A stretch of DNA of 64,000 bases from Algoriphagus sp. CAU 1675 (GCF_029222925.1 NZ_JARHUI010000004.1:372001-436000), one strand, 5' to 3'. Shown: positions 28,977 through 38,642, numbered from the stretch's first letter. A program made the numbers and translations. The notes: a model not told the origin generated them from the sequence alone.

Positions 28977-30072
28977 ACCCAATCTAAACGAAAAGCCTAT
29001 CCGAAAAATCATTCATGTGGACATGGATGCTTTTTATGCCTCTGTGGAGCAGCTTGACCATCCGGAGTGGAGAGGTAAACCTCTAGTAGTTGGCGGGAGT
29101 GCCGCCCGTGGTGTAGTTGCAGCTGCAAGCTATGAGGCAAGAAAATATGGGATTCACTCCGCCATGTCCTCGATCTTGGCAGCAAAAAAATGTCCCCATT
29201 TGATTTTTGCAAAACCCAGATTTGACCGATACAAGGAACTCTCTAATCAAATCAGAGAAATCTTTCATGAATATACGGATCTGGTGGAGCCCCTATCCCT
29301 GGACGAAGCTTTTTTGGATGTTACCGAAAACAAAGCAGGTCATAAATCTGCCATATTCATTGCCAGGAAAATACGGGAAAAGATCAGGGAAAAAACCGGT
29401 CTCAATGCTTCAGCAGGAGTCTCCTACAATAAATTTTTGGCCAAAATCGCTTCAGACCTCAACAAACCCAATGGGCAAGCTGTCATATTACCGGAAGAAG
29501 CTGAGGAGTTTCTAGAAAAACTTCCAATCCACAAATTCTTTGGAATAGGAAAAGTAACCGCAGAGAAAATGAAATCCCTGGGGATTCATAATGGAGCCGA
29601 TTTAAAGCAATTTTCCTTGCAGTTTTTAACCAAAAAATTCGGGAAATCCGGGATCCACTATTTCAATATTGTAAGGGGAATTCATCTTTCGGAGGTTCAG
29701 CCTCACCGGGTCAGAAAATCCATCAGTGCCGAAAACACATTTGAAACCGATCTAATAGGAGATACTTCTCTTAAAAACAATCTTCGACCCATCTATGAAG
29801 AACTCATCCGTCGACTAAAAAAAAGCGGAATCAAAGGAAGAACCCTGACTCTAAAAATCAAATTTTCGGATTTCACCCAACAAACCCGGAGTAGAACTCT
29901 AGAACAGTATCCCGAGGATGCAAAAATCTGGTCGCTTGCCTTGGAACTCCTCGGGCAGGAAGAAATCCAAAACCCAGTTCGCCTGCTGGGACTTGGACTT
30001 TCCAACCTCAACATCACCGAGGAGCATGAGCATTTCGGAGAGCAACTTCGCATTCCTTTTGAGATAAACTAA
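28966..30072 (+). CDS. dinB: DNA polymerase IV (Y family)
   Basis: A 368-residue translesion polymerase. The palm motif HVDMDAFYASVEQ (catalytic D19) and SLDEAFLDV, the fingers loop YEARKYGIHSAM, a thumb helix-hairpin-helix (about 185-230; FFGIGKVTAEKM) and a little-finger domain to the end. It starts with GTG at 28966, inside the pabB 3' end; no in-frame ATG precedes the palm. A second, distinct Y-family gene is present at 55591. Confidence 0.95.
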   Translation: MENEPNLNEKPIRKIIHVDMDAFYASVEQLDHPEWRGKPLVVGGSAARGVVAAASYEARKYGIHSAMSSILAAKKCPHLIFAKPRFDRYKELSNQIREIFHEYTDLVEPLSLDEAFLDVTENKAGHKSAIFIARKIREKIREKTGLNASAGVSYNKFLAKIASDLNKPNGQAVILPEEAEEFLEKLPIHKFFGIGKVTAEKMKSLGIHNGADLKQFSLQFLTKKFGKSGIHYFNIVRGIHLSEVQPHRVRKSISAENTFETDLIGDTSLKNNLRPIYEELIRRLKKSGIKGRTLTLKIKFSDFTQQTRSRTLEQYPEDAKIWSLALELLGQEEIQNPVRLLGLGLSNLNITEEHEHFGEQLRIPFEIN

Positions 30073-30100
30073 AAATAGCCACTTAGAAAAATGGCTATTT
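30073..30100. terminator. Bidirectional terminator between dinB and katA
   Basis: A 9-bp perfect stem (30073-30081 with 30092-30100, loop 10). On the minus strand it is followed by a better T run than on the plus strand, so it probably serves katA first and dinB as well. Confidence 0.65.
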
Positions 30101-30128
30101 CAAATTTCCCTTTTTCAAGAGGCATCTA

Positions 30129-31640
30129 TCAGCGACGGCCCACATTCATACTTTCCATCACAGCGTTGACATTTACTCCCAAGCCATCAGCCACCCTCCT
30201 TCCAAAATCTTCGTCCATTCTAAACCAATGGCAAAGCTGACGATTGATAATCAGCTCCCGGTTCGGACCGGTCACACCACTCATAGCCCCAATCACATTT
30301 CGGATGGTATTATCCTGTTCTTCAACTGTCATTACTTCCCTGAAAAGTGCCCGAGGCTGAGAATAATGATCATGATCTCCAATTTTGGAGTTTCTATCAT
30401 ACCAATCCGCAATTGAACTATCCAAGGAATCGGACGGCTCCTTGTAAGACTCATCTACAGAAATATTATCGAAGCTATTGGGCCAGTAATTCGGCTTTCT
30501 CCCCCCATTTCCATCAACTCTCATTTGCCCATCCCGCTGATAGTTATTGACCGCGAAGGGACATTTGTTTACTGGTATTTGCTCGTAATTACTTCCTAAT
30601 CTATACCTGTGAGCATCCGGGTAGGAAAGTAATCTTCCTTGGAGCATTTTATCCGGTGAATAGCCAATGCCATCCACTACATGGGCAGGAGCAAATGCAG
30701 CCTGTTCCACATCCTGGAAATAGTTGTCTGGATTTTGGTTCAGTTCGAGCACCCCCACATCGATTAGTGGGAAATCCCCATGAGGCCAAACCTTGGTCAA
30801 GTCAAAAGGGTTGAATTCGGTATTTCTGGATTGCTCCTCCGTCATCACCTGGATTTTTAGATTCCATTTGGGAAATTGCCCATTGTCTATTGCCTCCACT
30901 AAATCCCTTTGTGCAAAATCCAAATCCTTTGCCTTCATTGCATTGGCTTCTGCATCAGTAAACGTTTTAATTCCCTGAGCAGTCTTAAAATGGAACTTTA
31001 CATACACACGTTCATTTTTTGCATTGATCATAGAGAATGTATGAGATCCATAACCATTCATAAAACGGTAACCAACCGGAGTTCCTCGATCTGACATCAA
31101 GATCAAGACTTGGTGCAAAGATTCCGGATTTAAAGACCAATAATCCCACATCATGGTCGGGGATTTCAAGTTGGAATAAGGGTCCCTTTTCTGGGTGTGT
31201 ATAAAATCCCCAAATTTCTTGGGGTCCTTGATAAAGAAAACCGGGGTGTTATTACCCACTAAATCCCAATTACCGTCTTCAGTATAAAATTTTACCGCAA
31301 ACCCCCTGGGATCCCTTTCTGTATCAGCTGAGCCTTTTTCTCCCCCTACCGTAGAAAACCTGACAAATACCTTTGTCTTTTTCCCGACCTTGTTGAAAAT
31401 CTTGGCTCGGGTATATTGGCTGATATCATCCGTTACGGTAAAGGTTCCGAAAGCACCTGATCCTTTAGAATGTACCACTCTTTCGGGAATTCTTTCTCGG
31501 TTGAAATGAGCCATTTTCTCATGCAGGATGTAATCCTCCAGCAAGACCGGTCCTCTTGGCCCCACTGTCTTGGTATTTTCATTTTCCGCATAAACTCTCC
31601 CTGATGCGGTAGTCAGTTTGTTATGAGCGTGATCAGACAT
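30129..31640 (-). CDS. katA: Catalase (clade 3, small-subunit haem)
   Basis: A 503-residue monofunctional catalase that disproportionates hydrogen peroxide. Catalytic H57 in VVHSKGSGAFG, Asn in VGNNTPVFFI near 130, and the haem-ligand tyrosine in LLSYPDAHRYR near 340; the N-terminal arm LTTASGRVYAENEN is typical. The length fits the small-subunit class. A -7 box without a -33 element and a 60-bp dyad lie upstream, consistent with activator control. Confidence 0.97.
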   Translation of the reverse strand: MSDHAHNKLTTASGRVYAENENTKTVGPRGPVLLEDYILHEKMAHFNRERIPERVVHSKGSGAFGTFTVTDDISQYTRAKIFNKVGKKTKVFVRFSTVGGEKGSADTERDPRGFAVKFYTEDGNWDLVGNNTPVFFIKDPKKFGDFIHTQKRDPYSNLKSPTMMWDYWSLNPESLHQVLILMSDRGTPVGYRFMNGYGSHTFSMINAKNERVYVKFHFKTAQGIKTFTDAEANAMKAKDLDFAQRDLVEAIDNGQFPKWNLKIQVMTEEQSRNTEFNPFDLTKVWPHGDFPLIDVGVLELNQNPDNYFQDVEQAAFAPAHVVDGIGYSPDKMLQGRLLSYPDAHRYRLGSNYEQIPVNKCPFAVNNYQRDGQMRVDGNGGRKPNYWPNSFDNISVDESYKEPSDSLDSSIADWYDRNSKIGDHDHYSQPRALFREVMTVEEQDNTIRNVIGAMSGVTGPNRELIINRQLCHWFRMDEDFGRRVADGLGVNVNAVMESMNVGRR

Positions 31641-31679
31641 GATTCAATAAAATTAATTTTTGAGTTGTGGGAATTTAAG

Positions 31680-31687
31680 CAAAACTA
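31680..31687 (-). promoter_or_regulatory. Candidate -7 box (TAGTTTTG) of katA
   Basis: An exact TAnnTTTG match 39 bases before the katA ATG. There is no TTTG at normal -33 distance; instead the dyad at 31703-31762 begins 15 bases upstream. Confidence 0.45.
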
Positions 31688-31702
31688 CAAAGCGTTATTA
31701 AT

Positions 31703-31762
31703 AAGTATCACTCATTTCAAATCCCGAAAAACCCCGGTGGTTTGAATGAATCGAAGATACTT
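31703..31762. promoter_or_regulatory. Imperfect 60-bp dyad in the katA-miaB intergenic region
   Basis: Outer arms 31703-31709 and 31756-31762 pair perfectly (AAGTATC/GATACTT), and inner arms 31713-31721 and 31741-31748 pair with one bulge. It lies upstream of the katA -7 box. It may be an operator (for example of an OxyR- or PerR-like regulator) or a hairpin; no known operator consensus was matched. Confidence 0.45.
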
Positions 31763-31875
31763 AACCAAAAGCTACCGCGTAATAGTTAAAAAGAAAGGGT
31801 CAAGAAATAAATGCGACAAACAAACTGCCATTTTGTCCGCATTTTCTTAATTTCGCATCCTCAAATGGATTTTAG

Positions 31876-33351
31876 ATGAGTAATTTAATAAAAGATATTG
31901 ATATCATTTCGGGGGAAGAGGCTGTTGCTGCAGACTTTAAAACAACCACCGAGGAAAATACCGGCAAAGCAAAAAAACTCTACATCGAAAGCTACGGCTG
32001 TCAGATGAATTTCTCCGATTCGGAAATCGTCGCTTCCATCATGAAAGAAAATGGATTCGATACCACATCGGATTTTAGCCAGGCAGATGTGGTGTTTTTG
32101 AACACTTGTTCGATCCGAGAAAAAGCGGAGCAGACAGTACGCCACAGATTGAATCACTTCAATGCTATTAAGAAAAATAAGCCTGAAATGACCATAGGGG
32201 TTTTGGGCTGCATGGCTGAGCGTCTCAAAGAAAAGCTTCTGGAGGAGGAAAAAATTGTAGATGTAGTGGTCGGGCCGGATGCATACCGTGATCTTCCCAA
32301 CTTGGTAAATGCTGCCGAAGATGGCAGAAAAGGAGTCAACACCTTTTTATCCAGAGAAGAAACCTATGCCGACATCGCACCTGTCCGTCTGAATTCCAAT
32401 GGAGTGACAGCTTTCATTTCCATCATGAGGGGATGCGACAATATGTGTTCTTTCTGTGTGGTTCCTTTCACCAGAGGCAGAGAAAGAAGTCGTGACCCAC
32501 ATTCCATTGTCGCTGAAGCTCGTGACCTATTTGAAAAAGGGTATCGCGAAGTCACGCTTCTCGGTCAAAATGTAGACTCCTACAAGTGGTCTCCAGAAGA
32601 AAACAACAAGGCACGTCTCAATAAAAAAGAAGAAGAGGTCAGCGACATCGTCAACTTCGCCAACCTCTTGGAAATGGTCGCTTTGGTTGATCCCAACTTA
32701 AGGGTTCGTTTCTCTACCTCCCATCCCAAGGATATCACAGATGATGTATTGTACACCATGAAAAAGTACGACAACATCTGCAAATACATTCATCTCCCAG
32801 TGCAAAGCGGAAATAGCCGTGTATTAGAACTGATGAATAGAACCTACGACAGAGAATGGTATCTGGATCGGGTACGTGCCATCCGGGAAATTTTGGGTGA
32901 AGAATGCGGCATTTCCTCAGATATGATCGCGGGATTTTGTACAGAAACTGAAGAAGAACATCAGGACACATTAAGCCTTATGGATATCGTAAAGTATGAT
33001 TTCTCCTATATGTTTTTCTATTCTGAGCGTCCGGGCACATTGGCTGCAAAAAAATACGAAGATGATATTCCTCTTGATGTGAAAAAGCGCCGATTGGCTG
33101 AAATCATAGAAAAGCAAACCCAGCTTTCACTGGACAGAAACAACCTTGATGTAGGTAAGGAACAGCTTATCCTTATCGAGGGCACATCCAAAAAATCAAG
33201 TGAGGAATTCAAAGGAAGAAACTCAGCCAACAAAGTGGTAATTGTACCTTCGGCAGGCCTTAAAATGGGTGATTACGTAAAAGTAAAAATCACCGGATGT
33301 TCTGCAGCAACATTGTTTGGTGAGGTTTTGGAAATCAACCCAGCTCTATGA
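31876..33351 (+). CDS. miaB: tRNA (A37) methylthiotransferase
   Basis: A 491-residue radical-SAM enzyme adding a methylthio group to i6A37 in tRNA. An N-terminal extension of about 35 residues precedes the UPF0004 domain ([30 protein letters not shown] with three cluster cysteines), the radical-SAM core with [13 protein letters not shown], and a C-terminal TRAM domain (about 420-488). It heads the run miaB, sigma-54 activator, lptE, TPR-like, secG and overlaps the next gene by four bases. Confidence 0.97.
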   Translation: MSNLIKDIDIISGEEAVAADFKTTTEENTGKAKKLYIESYGCQMNFSDSEIVASIMKENGFDTTSDFSQADVVFLNTCSIREKAEQTVRHRLNHFNAIKKNKPEMTIGVLGCMAERLKEKLLEEEKIVDVVVGPDAYRDLPNLVNAAEDGRKGVNTFLSREETYADIAPVRLNSNGVTAFISIMRGCDNMCSFCVVPFTRGRERSRDPHSIVAEARDLFEKGYREVTLLGQNVDSYKWSPEENNKARLNKKEEEVSDIVNFANLLEMVALVDPNLRVRFSTSHPKDITDDVLYTMKKYDNICKYIHLPVQSGNSRVLELMNRTYDREWYLDRVRAIREILGEECGISSDMIAGFCTETEEEHQDTLSLMDIVKYDFSYMFFYSERPGTLAAKKYEDDIPLDVKKRRLAEIIEKQTQLSLDRNNLDVGKEQLILIEGTSKKSSEEFKGRNSANKVVIVPSAGLKMGDYVKVKITGCSAATLFGEVLEINPAL

Positions 33352-34643
33352 TGATCACCCCTCAGGAGATTCAAAGCGTCAAAATGAGATTTGGGATCAT
33401 TGGAAACAGTCCCCTGCTCAACCACGCCATTCAAGTTGCCATGCAGGCCGCTCCTACAGACATGACCGTCTTGATTACTGGAGAAAGTGGTAGCGGAAAG
33501 GAAAGTTTCTCAAAGATTATTCATTCCCTTTCCTTAAGAAAGCACGGAAAATTTATCGCCATCAACTGTGGGGCAATTCCTGAAGGAACCATTGATTCTG
33601 AATTGTTTGGCCATGAAAAAGGCTCCTTCACAGGTGCACACGAAGCCCGAAAGGGATATTTTGAAGTGACTGATGGCGGTTCCATTTTTCTGGATGAAAT
33701 CGGTGAGATGCCCTTGGGAACCCAAGCCAGATTACTTCGGGTATTGGAAAATGGAGAATTCATCAAGGTGGGTTCTTCCAAGGTCCAAAAGACCAACGTA
33801 AGAGTCATTACCGCCACCAACGTCAACCTGCTCAAAGCAGTTGAAAAAGGCAAATTCCGGGAAGACCTATACTATAGACTCAATACCGTCCCAATTTTCG
33901 TCCCCCCTCTTCGGGAACGTGGAGAAGATGTGGTGTTACTTTTCAGAAAATTCACTTCTGATTTTTCTGAAAAATACCACGTACGTCCAATTTCCCTAAA
34001 TGCAGATGCACAGTCCCTGTTAATGCGTTATCCTTTCCCAGGGAATATCCGACAACTCAAAAATATCGCTGAGCAAATATCCTTGTTGGAAGAAAACCGG
34101 GATGTAGATGCCCAAACCCTCTCTAAGTATCTACCAACAGACAATTCCCGCCTTCCTGTGGCGATCGGCGGAACAAAGTCCTCGGGAGAGGCCATGGACT
34201 TCTCCGAAAGAGACTTGCTCTATAAGGTTCTATTCGATATGAAAAAAGACATGAATGAGCTAAAAAAACTCGTTCTTGAATCCTATCAGAGTGGTGGAAT
34301 CAACCAAAATATCATCCAGAAACATCAAGGGCTTTTTGAAGACTTGGACAATGGTTTTACTGGAAAAGAAAAACCAGAAACCGGGCCGAGCTACCCAGTT
34401 CCTTTAGTTTTAGAATCTCAAAAGCAATCCGATTTGGATTCCAAAGATTACGAGGAAGAGCAAATCGAGGACATTATCCATGAAGAAGATGACAATTCCC
34501 TGTCATTGGAAAAGAAGGAAAAGGAGATGATCCTGAGAGCACTCCGCAAACACAACAATAAGCGGAAATATGCCGCCAGCGACCTGGGGATTTCCGAACG
34601 AACCCTCTACCGAAAGATCAAACAATATGAAATCGATCAATAA
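33348..34643 (+). CDS. Sigma-54-dependent activator without a receiver domain
   Basis: A 431-residue bacterial enhancer-binding protein. The AAA+ domain begins almost at the N-terminus: Walker [10 protein letters not shown] (45-53), the sigma-54 contact loop as GSFTGA (92-97, usually GAFTGA), Walker [10 protein letters not shown] and the R-finger region LRERGEDV. An acidic linker (about 340-385) leads to a Fis-type helix-turn-helix (about 392-431; [12 protein letters not shown]). Lacking a sensory domain, its activity is probably controlled by level or partner proteins. Overlaps miaB (ATGA) and lptE by 17 bases, so it is part of an operon with envelope genes. Confidence 0.92.
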   Translation: MMITPQEIQSVKMRFGIIGNSPLLNHAIQVAMQAAPTDMTVLITGESGSGKESFSKIIHSLSLRKHGKFIAINCGAIPEGTIDSELFGHEKGSFTGAHEARKGYFEVTDGGSIFLDEIGEMPLGTQARLLRVLENGEFIKVGSSKVQKTNVRVITATNVNLLKAVEKGKFREDLYYRLNTVPIFVPPLRERGEDVVLLFRKFTSDFSEKYHVRPISLNADAQSLLMRYPFPGNIRQLKNIAEQISLLEENRDVDAQTLSKYLPTDNSRLPVAIGGTKSSGEAMDFSERDLLYKVLFDMKKDMNELKKLVLESYQSGGINQNIIQKHQGLFEDLDNGFTGKEKPETGPSYPVPLVLESQKQSDLDSKDYEEEQIEDIIHEEDDNSLSLEKKEKEMILRALRKHNNKRKYAASDLGISERTLYRKIKQYEIDQ

Positions 34644-35166
34644 GTGGCCGGTGCTTTTTCTAGGTGTTTTTTTCATCCTACTTCAGGCCTGTTCCATCAA
34701 ATACAGCTTCACTGGAACTAATATCAATTACGAATTGGTCAAGACCTTTTCGGTGGACAATTTCTTCAATGATTCTGGGGGAGGGCCTGCCAATATGGAG
34801 CAGCGTTTTACTGAGGCGCTGAAAGAATATTACCAAAGAAATACCCAGTTGGAATTAGTTCGAAACAACGGGGATTTACAGTTCTCAGGCGCTATCAAAC
34901 GCTACACCCTGACTCCCCAGGCAACAGTTTCGAGCAATAATCCCAATCTTCCAGACCGGGCAGGCCAGATGAGATTGACCATCAGTGTTGAGGTGGAGTA
35001 CATCAACATGACCAACGAAGAAGAAAACCTCAAGCAAAGTTTTTCTTTCTTTCAGGATTATGACCCTAAAACCACCACCCTTTTGGATGTGGAAAGCCAG
35101 TTGATCGAAGAGATTTTCAAAAATATCATCCAAGATATCTTCACCGCTACGGTGGCTAATTGGTAA
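34627..35166 (+). CDS. lptE: LptE-like LPS-assembly lipoprotein
   Basis: A 179-residue lipoprotein: signal peptide with lipobox LLQAC, then an alpha/beta body starting IKYSFTGTNINYELVKTFSV and ending IFTATVANW, as in Bacteroidota LptE, which plugs the LptD barrel. The ATG at 34627 inside the preceding gene is preferred to the upstream 34570 start because it gives a clean signal peptide. Confidence 0.85.
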   Translation: MKSINKWPVLFLGVFFILLQACSIKYSFTGTNINYELVKTFSVDNFFNDSGGGPANMEQRFTEALKEYYQRNTQLELVRNNGDLQFSGAIKRYTLTPQATVSSNNPNLPDRAGQMRLTISVEVEYINMTNEEENLKQSFSFFQDYDPKTTTLLDVESQLIEEIFKNIIQDIFTATVANW

Positions 35167-35196
35167 TTTGATTATATTCAACCCAAAACCCTACCT

Positions 35197-35940
35197 GTGA
35201 ACGCCGCTCAGTTTCAAGAAATTATCCGGAATGCCGATTCTTTAGAAAAGGGGGAAATCCTTCAGTTAAAAAAAGTGCAGGAAAATTTCCCGTATTTCCA
35301 GATCCCTCATGTGCTGATTGCCCGATACGAGTATTTGAAAAACCACGCTCATCAAAGTGGTGCTCTTGGCATGGCTGCGCTGACAAGTCCTGACCGAATT
35401 TGGCTGAAACAGCTCATTGAGCGCCCTAGTGAAATCCTCCCTTCTGCGGAAAAAGAGGATTTGCTTCCTGAGGACCAACCAGAAAAACCGGATCAAGCAA
35501 GTCGAACCCAATCCCTGCTCAAACTTGGGGAAGAGCTAAAAGGAAGCAAACCTGAATCTGCAGTAAAAACTGAAGCCCCTAAACCAAAACGAAAGGTGCG
35601 GAAATCGACCAACGATTCGCTAATCGAAACCATCAAAAAGAAAGAAAAAAAGATAATCGTCGATTCCAAGAAAAAGGAACAGATAGACCTGATTAAGGCA
35701 TTTAGTAAAAAAGAAATCAAACTGGCTACCATCAAGGAAATTGAAGCCAATCAAAACACTGAAAATCTGGCTGCAAAAAGTACAGAAATCAATGACAAAC
35801 TGATTTCAGAATCCTTTGCGAAGCTTCTCGAAAAACAAGGTAAGTCTGATAAAGCCATTGAAATTTATGAAAAATTGAGTTTGAAGTTTCCGGATAAAAG
35901 GACTTACTTTGCGGACTTGATTGAAAATCTGAAAAAATAA
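35197..35940 (+). CDS. Conserved protein with a C-terminal TPR-like segment
   Basis: A 247-residue protein. N-terminal helical part (about 1-75; NFPYFQIPHVLIARYEYLK), a long charged Lys/Glu-rich middle (about 85-185) and a C-terminal TPR-like hairpin (about 205-240; SFAKLLEKQGKSDKAIEIYEKL). It begins with GTG at 35197. In this phylum such genes sit between lptE and secG; function unknown. No signal peptide. Confidence 0.8.
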   Translation: MNAAQFQEIIRNADSLEKGEILQLKKVQENFPYFQIPHVLIARYEYLKNHAHQSGALGMAALTSPDRIWLKQLIERPSEILPSAEKEDLLPEDQPEKPDQASRTQSLLKLGEELKGSKPESAVKTEAPKPKRKVRKSTNDSLIETIKKKEKKIIVDSKKKEQIDLIKAFSKKEIKLATIKEIEANQNTENLAAKSTEINDKLISESFAKLLEKQGKSDKAIEIYEKLSLKFPDKRTYFADLIENLKK

Positions 35941-35952
35941 TAATACGCGTAT

Positions 35953-36321
35953 ATGTTTACTTTATTAATTACTATCATCCTGATCCTGGCTGTATTGCTC
36001 ATCCTGGTAATCCTAGGCCAAAACTCTAAAGGTGGAGTAGGCGCGGCTTTCGGCGGAAGCGCTTCCCAGATCATGGGTGTAACCCGTACCGGAAATGTAC
36101 TTGAAAAAGCAACCTGGATTTTGGCTGTAGCAATCTTGGTTCTGTCTTTGGCCTCTTCTGTATTCTATACAAGTCCACAGTCCAATCAGTTTGAATCGCC
36201 AAATATTGAAAGTGCCAAGCAACAGGTAGTAGGCCCTGCATTCGGAGATACCGAAAGCGAGAGCTTGCTTCCTACAGATTCCGAAGGTTCTACCGCTGAA
36301 GATTCTACTTCCGGTCAGTAA
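35953..36321 (+). CDS. secG: Preprotein translocase subunit SecG
   Basis: A 122-residue membrane protein with two helices (about 2-22 and 53-74) flanking the family motif GQNSKGGVGAAFGGSASQ. The acidic Ser/Thr-rich tail of about 45 residues is typical in Bacteroidota. It assists SecYE. It ends the miaB-secG gene run and is followed by a terminator. Confidence 0.95.
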   Translation: MFTLLITIILILAVLLILVILGQNSKGGVGAAFGGSASQIMGVTRTGNVLEKATWILAVAILVLSLASSVFYTSPQSNQFESPNIESAKQQVVGPAFGDTESESLLPTDSEGSTAEDSTSGQ

Positions 36322-36350
36322 TTTCTGAGATAATTCAACAATTTTATAGA

Positions 36351-36377
36351 GTCCGTCTGTTGCAGGCGGACTTTTTT
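36351..36377 (+). terminator. Rho-independent terminator after secG
   Basis: An 8-bp stem with one G-U pair (36351-36358 with 36364-36371, loop 5) followed by six T. Confidence 0.85.
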
Positions 36378-36471
36378 ATTTATTTTAGGCAAAAGGCATT
36401 TTTAACAGCAGGATCTTATCACCGAATCCTTTCAAATCTGCTGAAATCACAACAATCACCAATTATATATA

Positions 36472-37398
36472 ATGAACAACCAAACACTCCGCCTAGAGGA
36501 CCTAAACTTAGAAAACTGGCCAAACTTGATCCTCTGGGCAGCACCAATCATGTTTTTGCTGGTATTTATCGAATGGGGAATCAGCTGGTATCAGAAACGA
36601 GATGCTTATGACGCAAAAGATTTCTTTGCGGCAGCTAGTATAGGCCTTGTCAATGTAGGAATCAGTGCAATGATCAAACTGGCCACATTTGGAACAGCTC
36701 TTTTTTTCTACAACATCGCCCCTTTTAAGATCCCTGCTACTTGGTGGTCTTTCATTGTCTGTTTTATTGCTATTGACTTTGCTCGATATTGGGCACATCG
36801 AATTGCCCATGAACAGCGGTTCTGGTGGGCCACACACATCACCCACCACAACTCATCCAAATACAACCTCTCCGTCTCGTTCAGACTTGGCTGGACTCAG
36901 CATATCAAGATCGTCTTTTTCATCCCTGTAATGTTTATGGGGTTTGATCCGTTTGTGTTCTTTATTTGTCATCAGATTGCTGTTCTATACCAGTTCTGGA
37001 TCCATACCGAATACATCACCAAACTTCATCCGGTGATTGAGTACATTTTTACTACTCCATCCCATCACAGAGTACACCATGCTAGTGACGAGCATTATCT
37101 GGACAAAAATTATGGTTCAACTTTTATCATTTGGGACAGAATGTTTGGCACATTCATGCCTGAAGCCGAGCGTCCAACCTATGGAATCACGAAGCCTGTG
37201 ACGTCCTACAATCCCATCTATCTGGTATTTCACGAATGGAGGGATATTTTCCGGGATCTCCGGAAAGCAGAAAGTCTCAAGGAAGGCTGGCTGATTCTCT
37301 TCGACAAACCAGGAGCTGAGATCATTGCCAATAGAATAAAAAAGAATACCGAAGCCCAAGAGGTAGAAGAAGATGAAAAAATGATGGAGACCTATTAA
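36472..37398 (+). CDS. Sterol desaturase / fatty-acid hydroxylase family membrane protein
   Basis: A 308-residue di-iron membrane enzyme. Several helices flank the histidine boxes HRIAHE, HITHHNS and HHRVHHA, with an additional conserved HTE (IHTEYITKL). It probably hydroxylates or desaturates a lipid (fatty acid, carotenoid or ornithine lipid); the substrate is not readable. It lies between secG and groES, framed by terminators on both sides, which marks it as a separate unit. Confidence 0.9.
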   Translation: MNNQTLRLEDLNLENWPNLILWAAPIMFLLVFIEWGISWYQKRDAYDAKDFFAAASIGLVNVGISAMIKLATFGTALFFYNIAPFKIPATWWSFIVCFIAIDFARYWAHRIAHEQRFWWATHITHHNSSKYNLSVSFRLGWTQHIKIVFFIPVMFMGFDPFVFFICHQIAVLYQFWIHTEYITKLHPVIEYIFTTPSHHRVHHASDEHYLDKNYGSTFIIWDRMFGTFMPEAERPTYGITKPVTSYNPIYLVFHEWRDIFRDLRKAESLKEGWLILFDKPGAEIIANRIKKNTEAQEVEEDEKMMETY

Positions 37399-37412
37399 GG
37401 TCTCCATTTTTT
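37385..37412. terminator. Terminator shared by the desaturase gene and the convergent unknown gene
   Basis: A 9-bp perfect stem (37385-37393 with 37398-37406, loop 4) that contains the desaturase stop codon, followed by six T; it may also work on the minus strand. Confidence 0.8.
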
Positions 37413-38121
37413 ATTCAGTCACAGTTTGTAATAAGAGCCTTTTACTGAGCGGAACCAAGGTCTCCTCAATTGGAAAGGTCTGAGTACTATGCAACCTCCA
37501 AGTAGCTGGATTGGGCAATTCCTTAACCTCCCGGATCAAGTGAAGCTTGAGAGACTCTAGGGTTTTTACCAAACTTCTTTGGAAGATGCCGAGCAACCAG
37601 AAGGAAATGCTCCTGAATTTCTCTCCTGCCAACTGAAATAGGCCTGATTTATACCGGAATGCATGCACCTCGTGGGAACGGTCCATGGTCATGAAGACAA
37701 ATCCCTCCCGATTATAAATTGGTTGAATCCCAACCGGCTCAAATATCACCTGCTCTTCCACAAAATCATAAATGGCTTTCCCCTCCTGAATCTGCCCCTT
37801 CAGCTTCGGTAGGGCAAAATCCGTGATCAAATTGATCTCTTTCATCACCTCTCCCTCCTCTTCCTTTGGTTCATAATGCAACCTGACATTTTTCAGGTCA
37901 ACCGCTGTCAGGGATTTTGGGAATAGTTCTGACAATCTGGTTTTTCCAGACTTCAACTCCTCAAGGTTCCGATTATGCTCGATCAATTCCCCTAATACCG
38001 GGTAAAGTTTCACCTGTCTAAATTGTTTGTTGCTTTCCTGTAAATAAGCCAGGAGCTGGTACTTTTTATATTCAAAGTCGATCAGCCCTTCGGTGATCCA
38101 GTTTTTCGGCAATGATTTCAT
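37411..38121 (-). CDS. Conserved protein of unknown function
   Basis: A 236-residue soluble protein. The start at 38121 (MKSLPKNWITEGLIDFEYKK) is preferred to the ATG at 38196 because conserved-looking sequence begins there and the upstream 25 residues look random. Helical N-terminus with YQLLAYLQESNKQFRQVKLYP, a mixed middle, and a C-terminal hydrophobic/basic region. Not recognised; I have the impression that similar proteins occur across Bacteroidota. It faces away from groES. Confidence 0.75.
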   Translation of the reverse strand: MKSLPKNWITEGLIDFEYKKYQLLAYLQESNKQFRQVKLYPVLGELIEHNRNLEELKSGKTRLSELFPKSLTAVDLKNVRLHYEPKEEEGEVMKEINLITDFALPKLKGQIQEGKAIYDFVEEQVIFEPVGIQPIYNREGFVFMTMDRSHEVHAFRYKSGLFQLAGEKFRSISFWLLGIFQRSLVKTLESLKLHLIREVKELPNPATWRLHSTQTFPIEETLVPLSKRLLLQTVTE

Positions 38122-38181
38122 AGTGACATTTGTTTTCAAAAAAATAATGAAATCTGACATTATTTTCAGGTCTTTACGAAA

Positions 38182-38268
38182 TTTTGACAGTGCCACTTGT
38201 CAAAAAAAGATCAATATCCCGCAGGGATTTCCTCTATTTGCAGTCGATTTGTCAGCCTTTTGGACAAA
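38182..38268. promoter_or_regulatory. Two inverted repeats in the groES upstream region
   Basis: TTTTGACA-N8-TGTCAAAA (38182-38205, perfect 8-bp arms) and TTTGTC-N9-GACAAA (38248-38268) occur upstream of groES and upstream of the divergent unknown gene. They share TGTC/GACA half-sites and could bind a regulator. The CIRCE element TTAGCACTC-N9-GAGTGCTAA is not present. Confidence 0.4.
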
Positions 38269-38338
38269 ACCTTCCTTGGCACAAGAATGGCTCAATGGGC
38301 ATTAGCATTTTAATCTAACCTTTAAATAATTTCATATT

Positions 38339-38617
38339 ATGTCAAACGTGAACATCAAACCTCTTGCAGACAGAGTATTGGTACAGCCTGCTGCAGCCGA
38401 AGAGAAAACCGCTTCCGGTCTTTACATTCCGGACACTGCCAAAGAAAAACCACAGAAAGGTACTGTTGTGGCTGTTGGCAATGGTAAAAAAGATGAACCC
38501 TTGACTGTGAAAGTTGGAGACACTGTTTTGTACGGAAAGTATTCCGGTACCGAACTGAACGTAGACGGAACTGACTATCTGATCATGAGAGAGTCTGATA
38601 TCTTTGCGGTCCTTTAA
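38339..38617 (+). CDS. groS: Co-chaperonin GroES
   Basis: A 92-residue GroES subunit with [12 protein letters not shown] at the start, the mobile loop around [28 protein letters not shown], and LYGKYSGTE. It forms a heptameric lid on GroEL. Gap of 37 bases to groL in the same direction. Confidence 0.98.
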   Translation: MSNVNIKPLADRVLVQPAAAEEKTASGLYIPDTAKEKPQKGTVVAVGNGKKDEPLTVKVGDTVLYGKYSGTELNVDGTDYLIMRESDIFAVL

Positions 38618-38642
38618 TTAATCACTTAGAACAATAACTTAA

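Noticed and set aside
38093..38305. 70-residue ORF upstream of groES
   Set aside because: No signal, partly antisense to the unknown gene at 37411-38121, and covers the inverted repeats; nothing supports translation.
38206..38338. CIRCE/HrcA site before groES
   Set aside because: No TTAGCACTC-N9-GAGTGCTAA or close variant is present.
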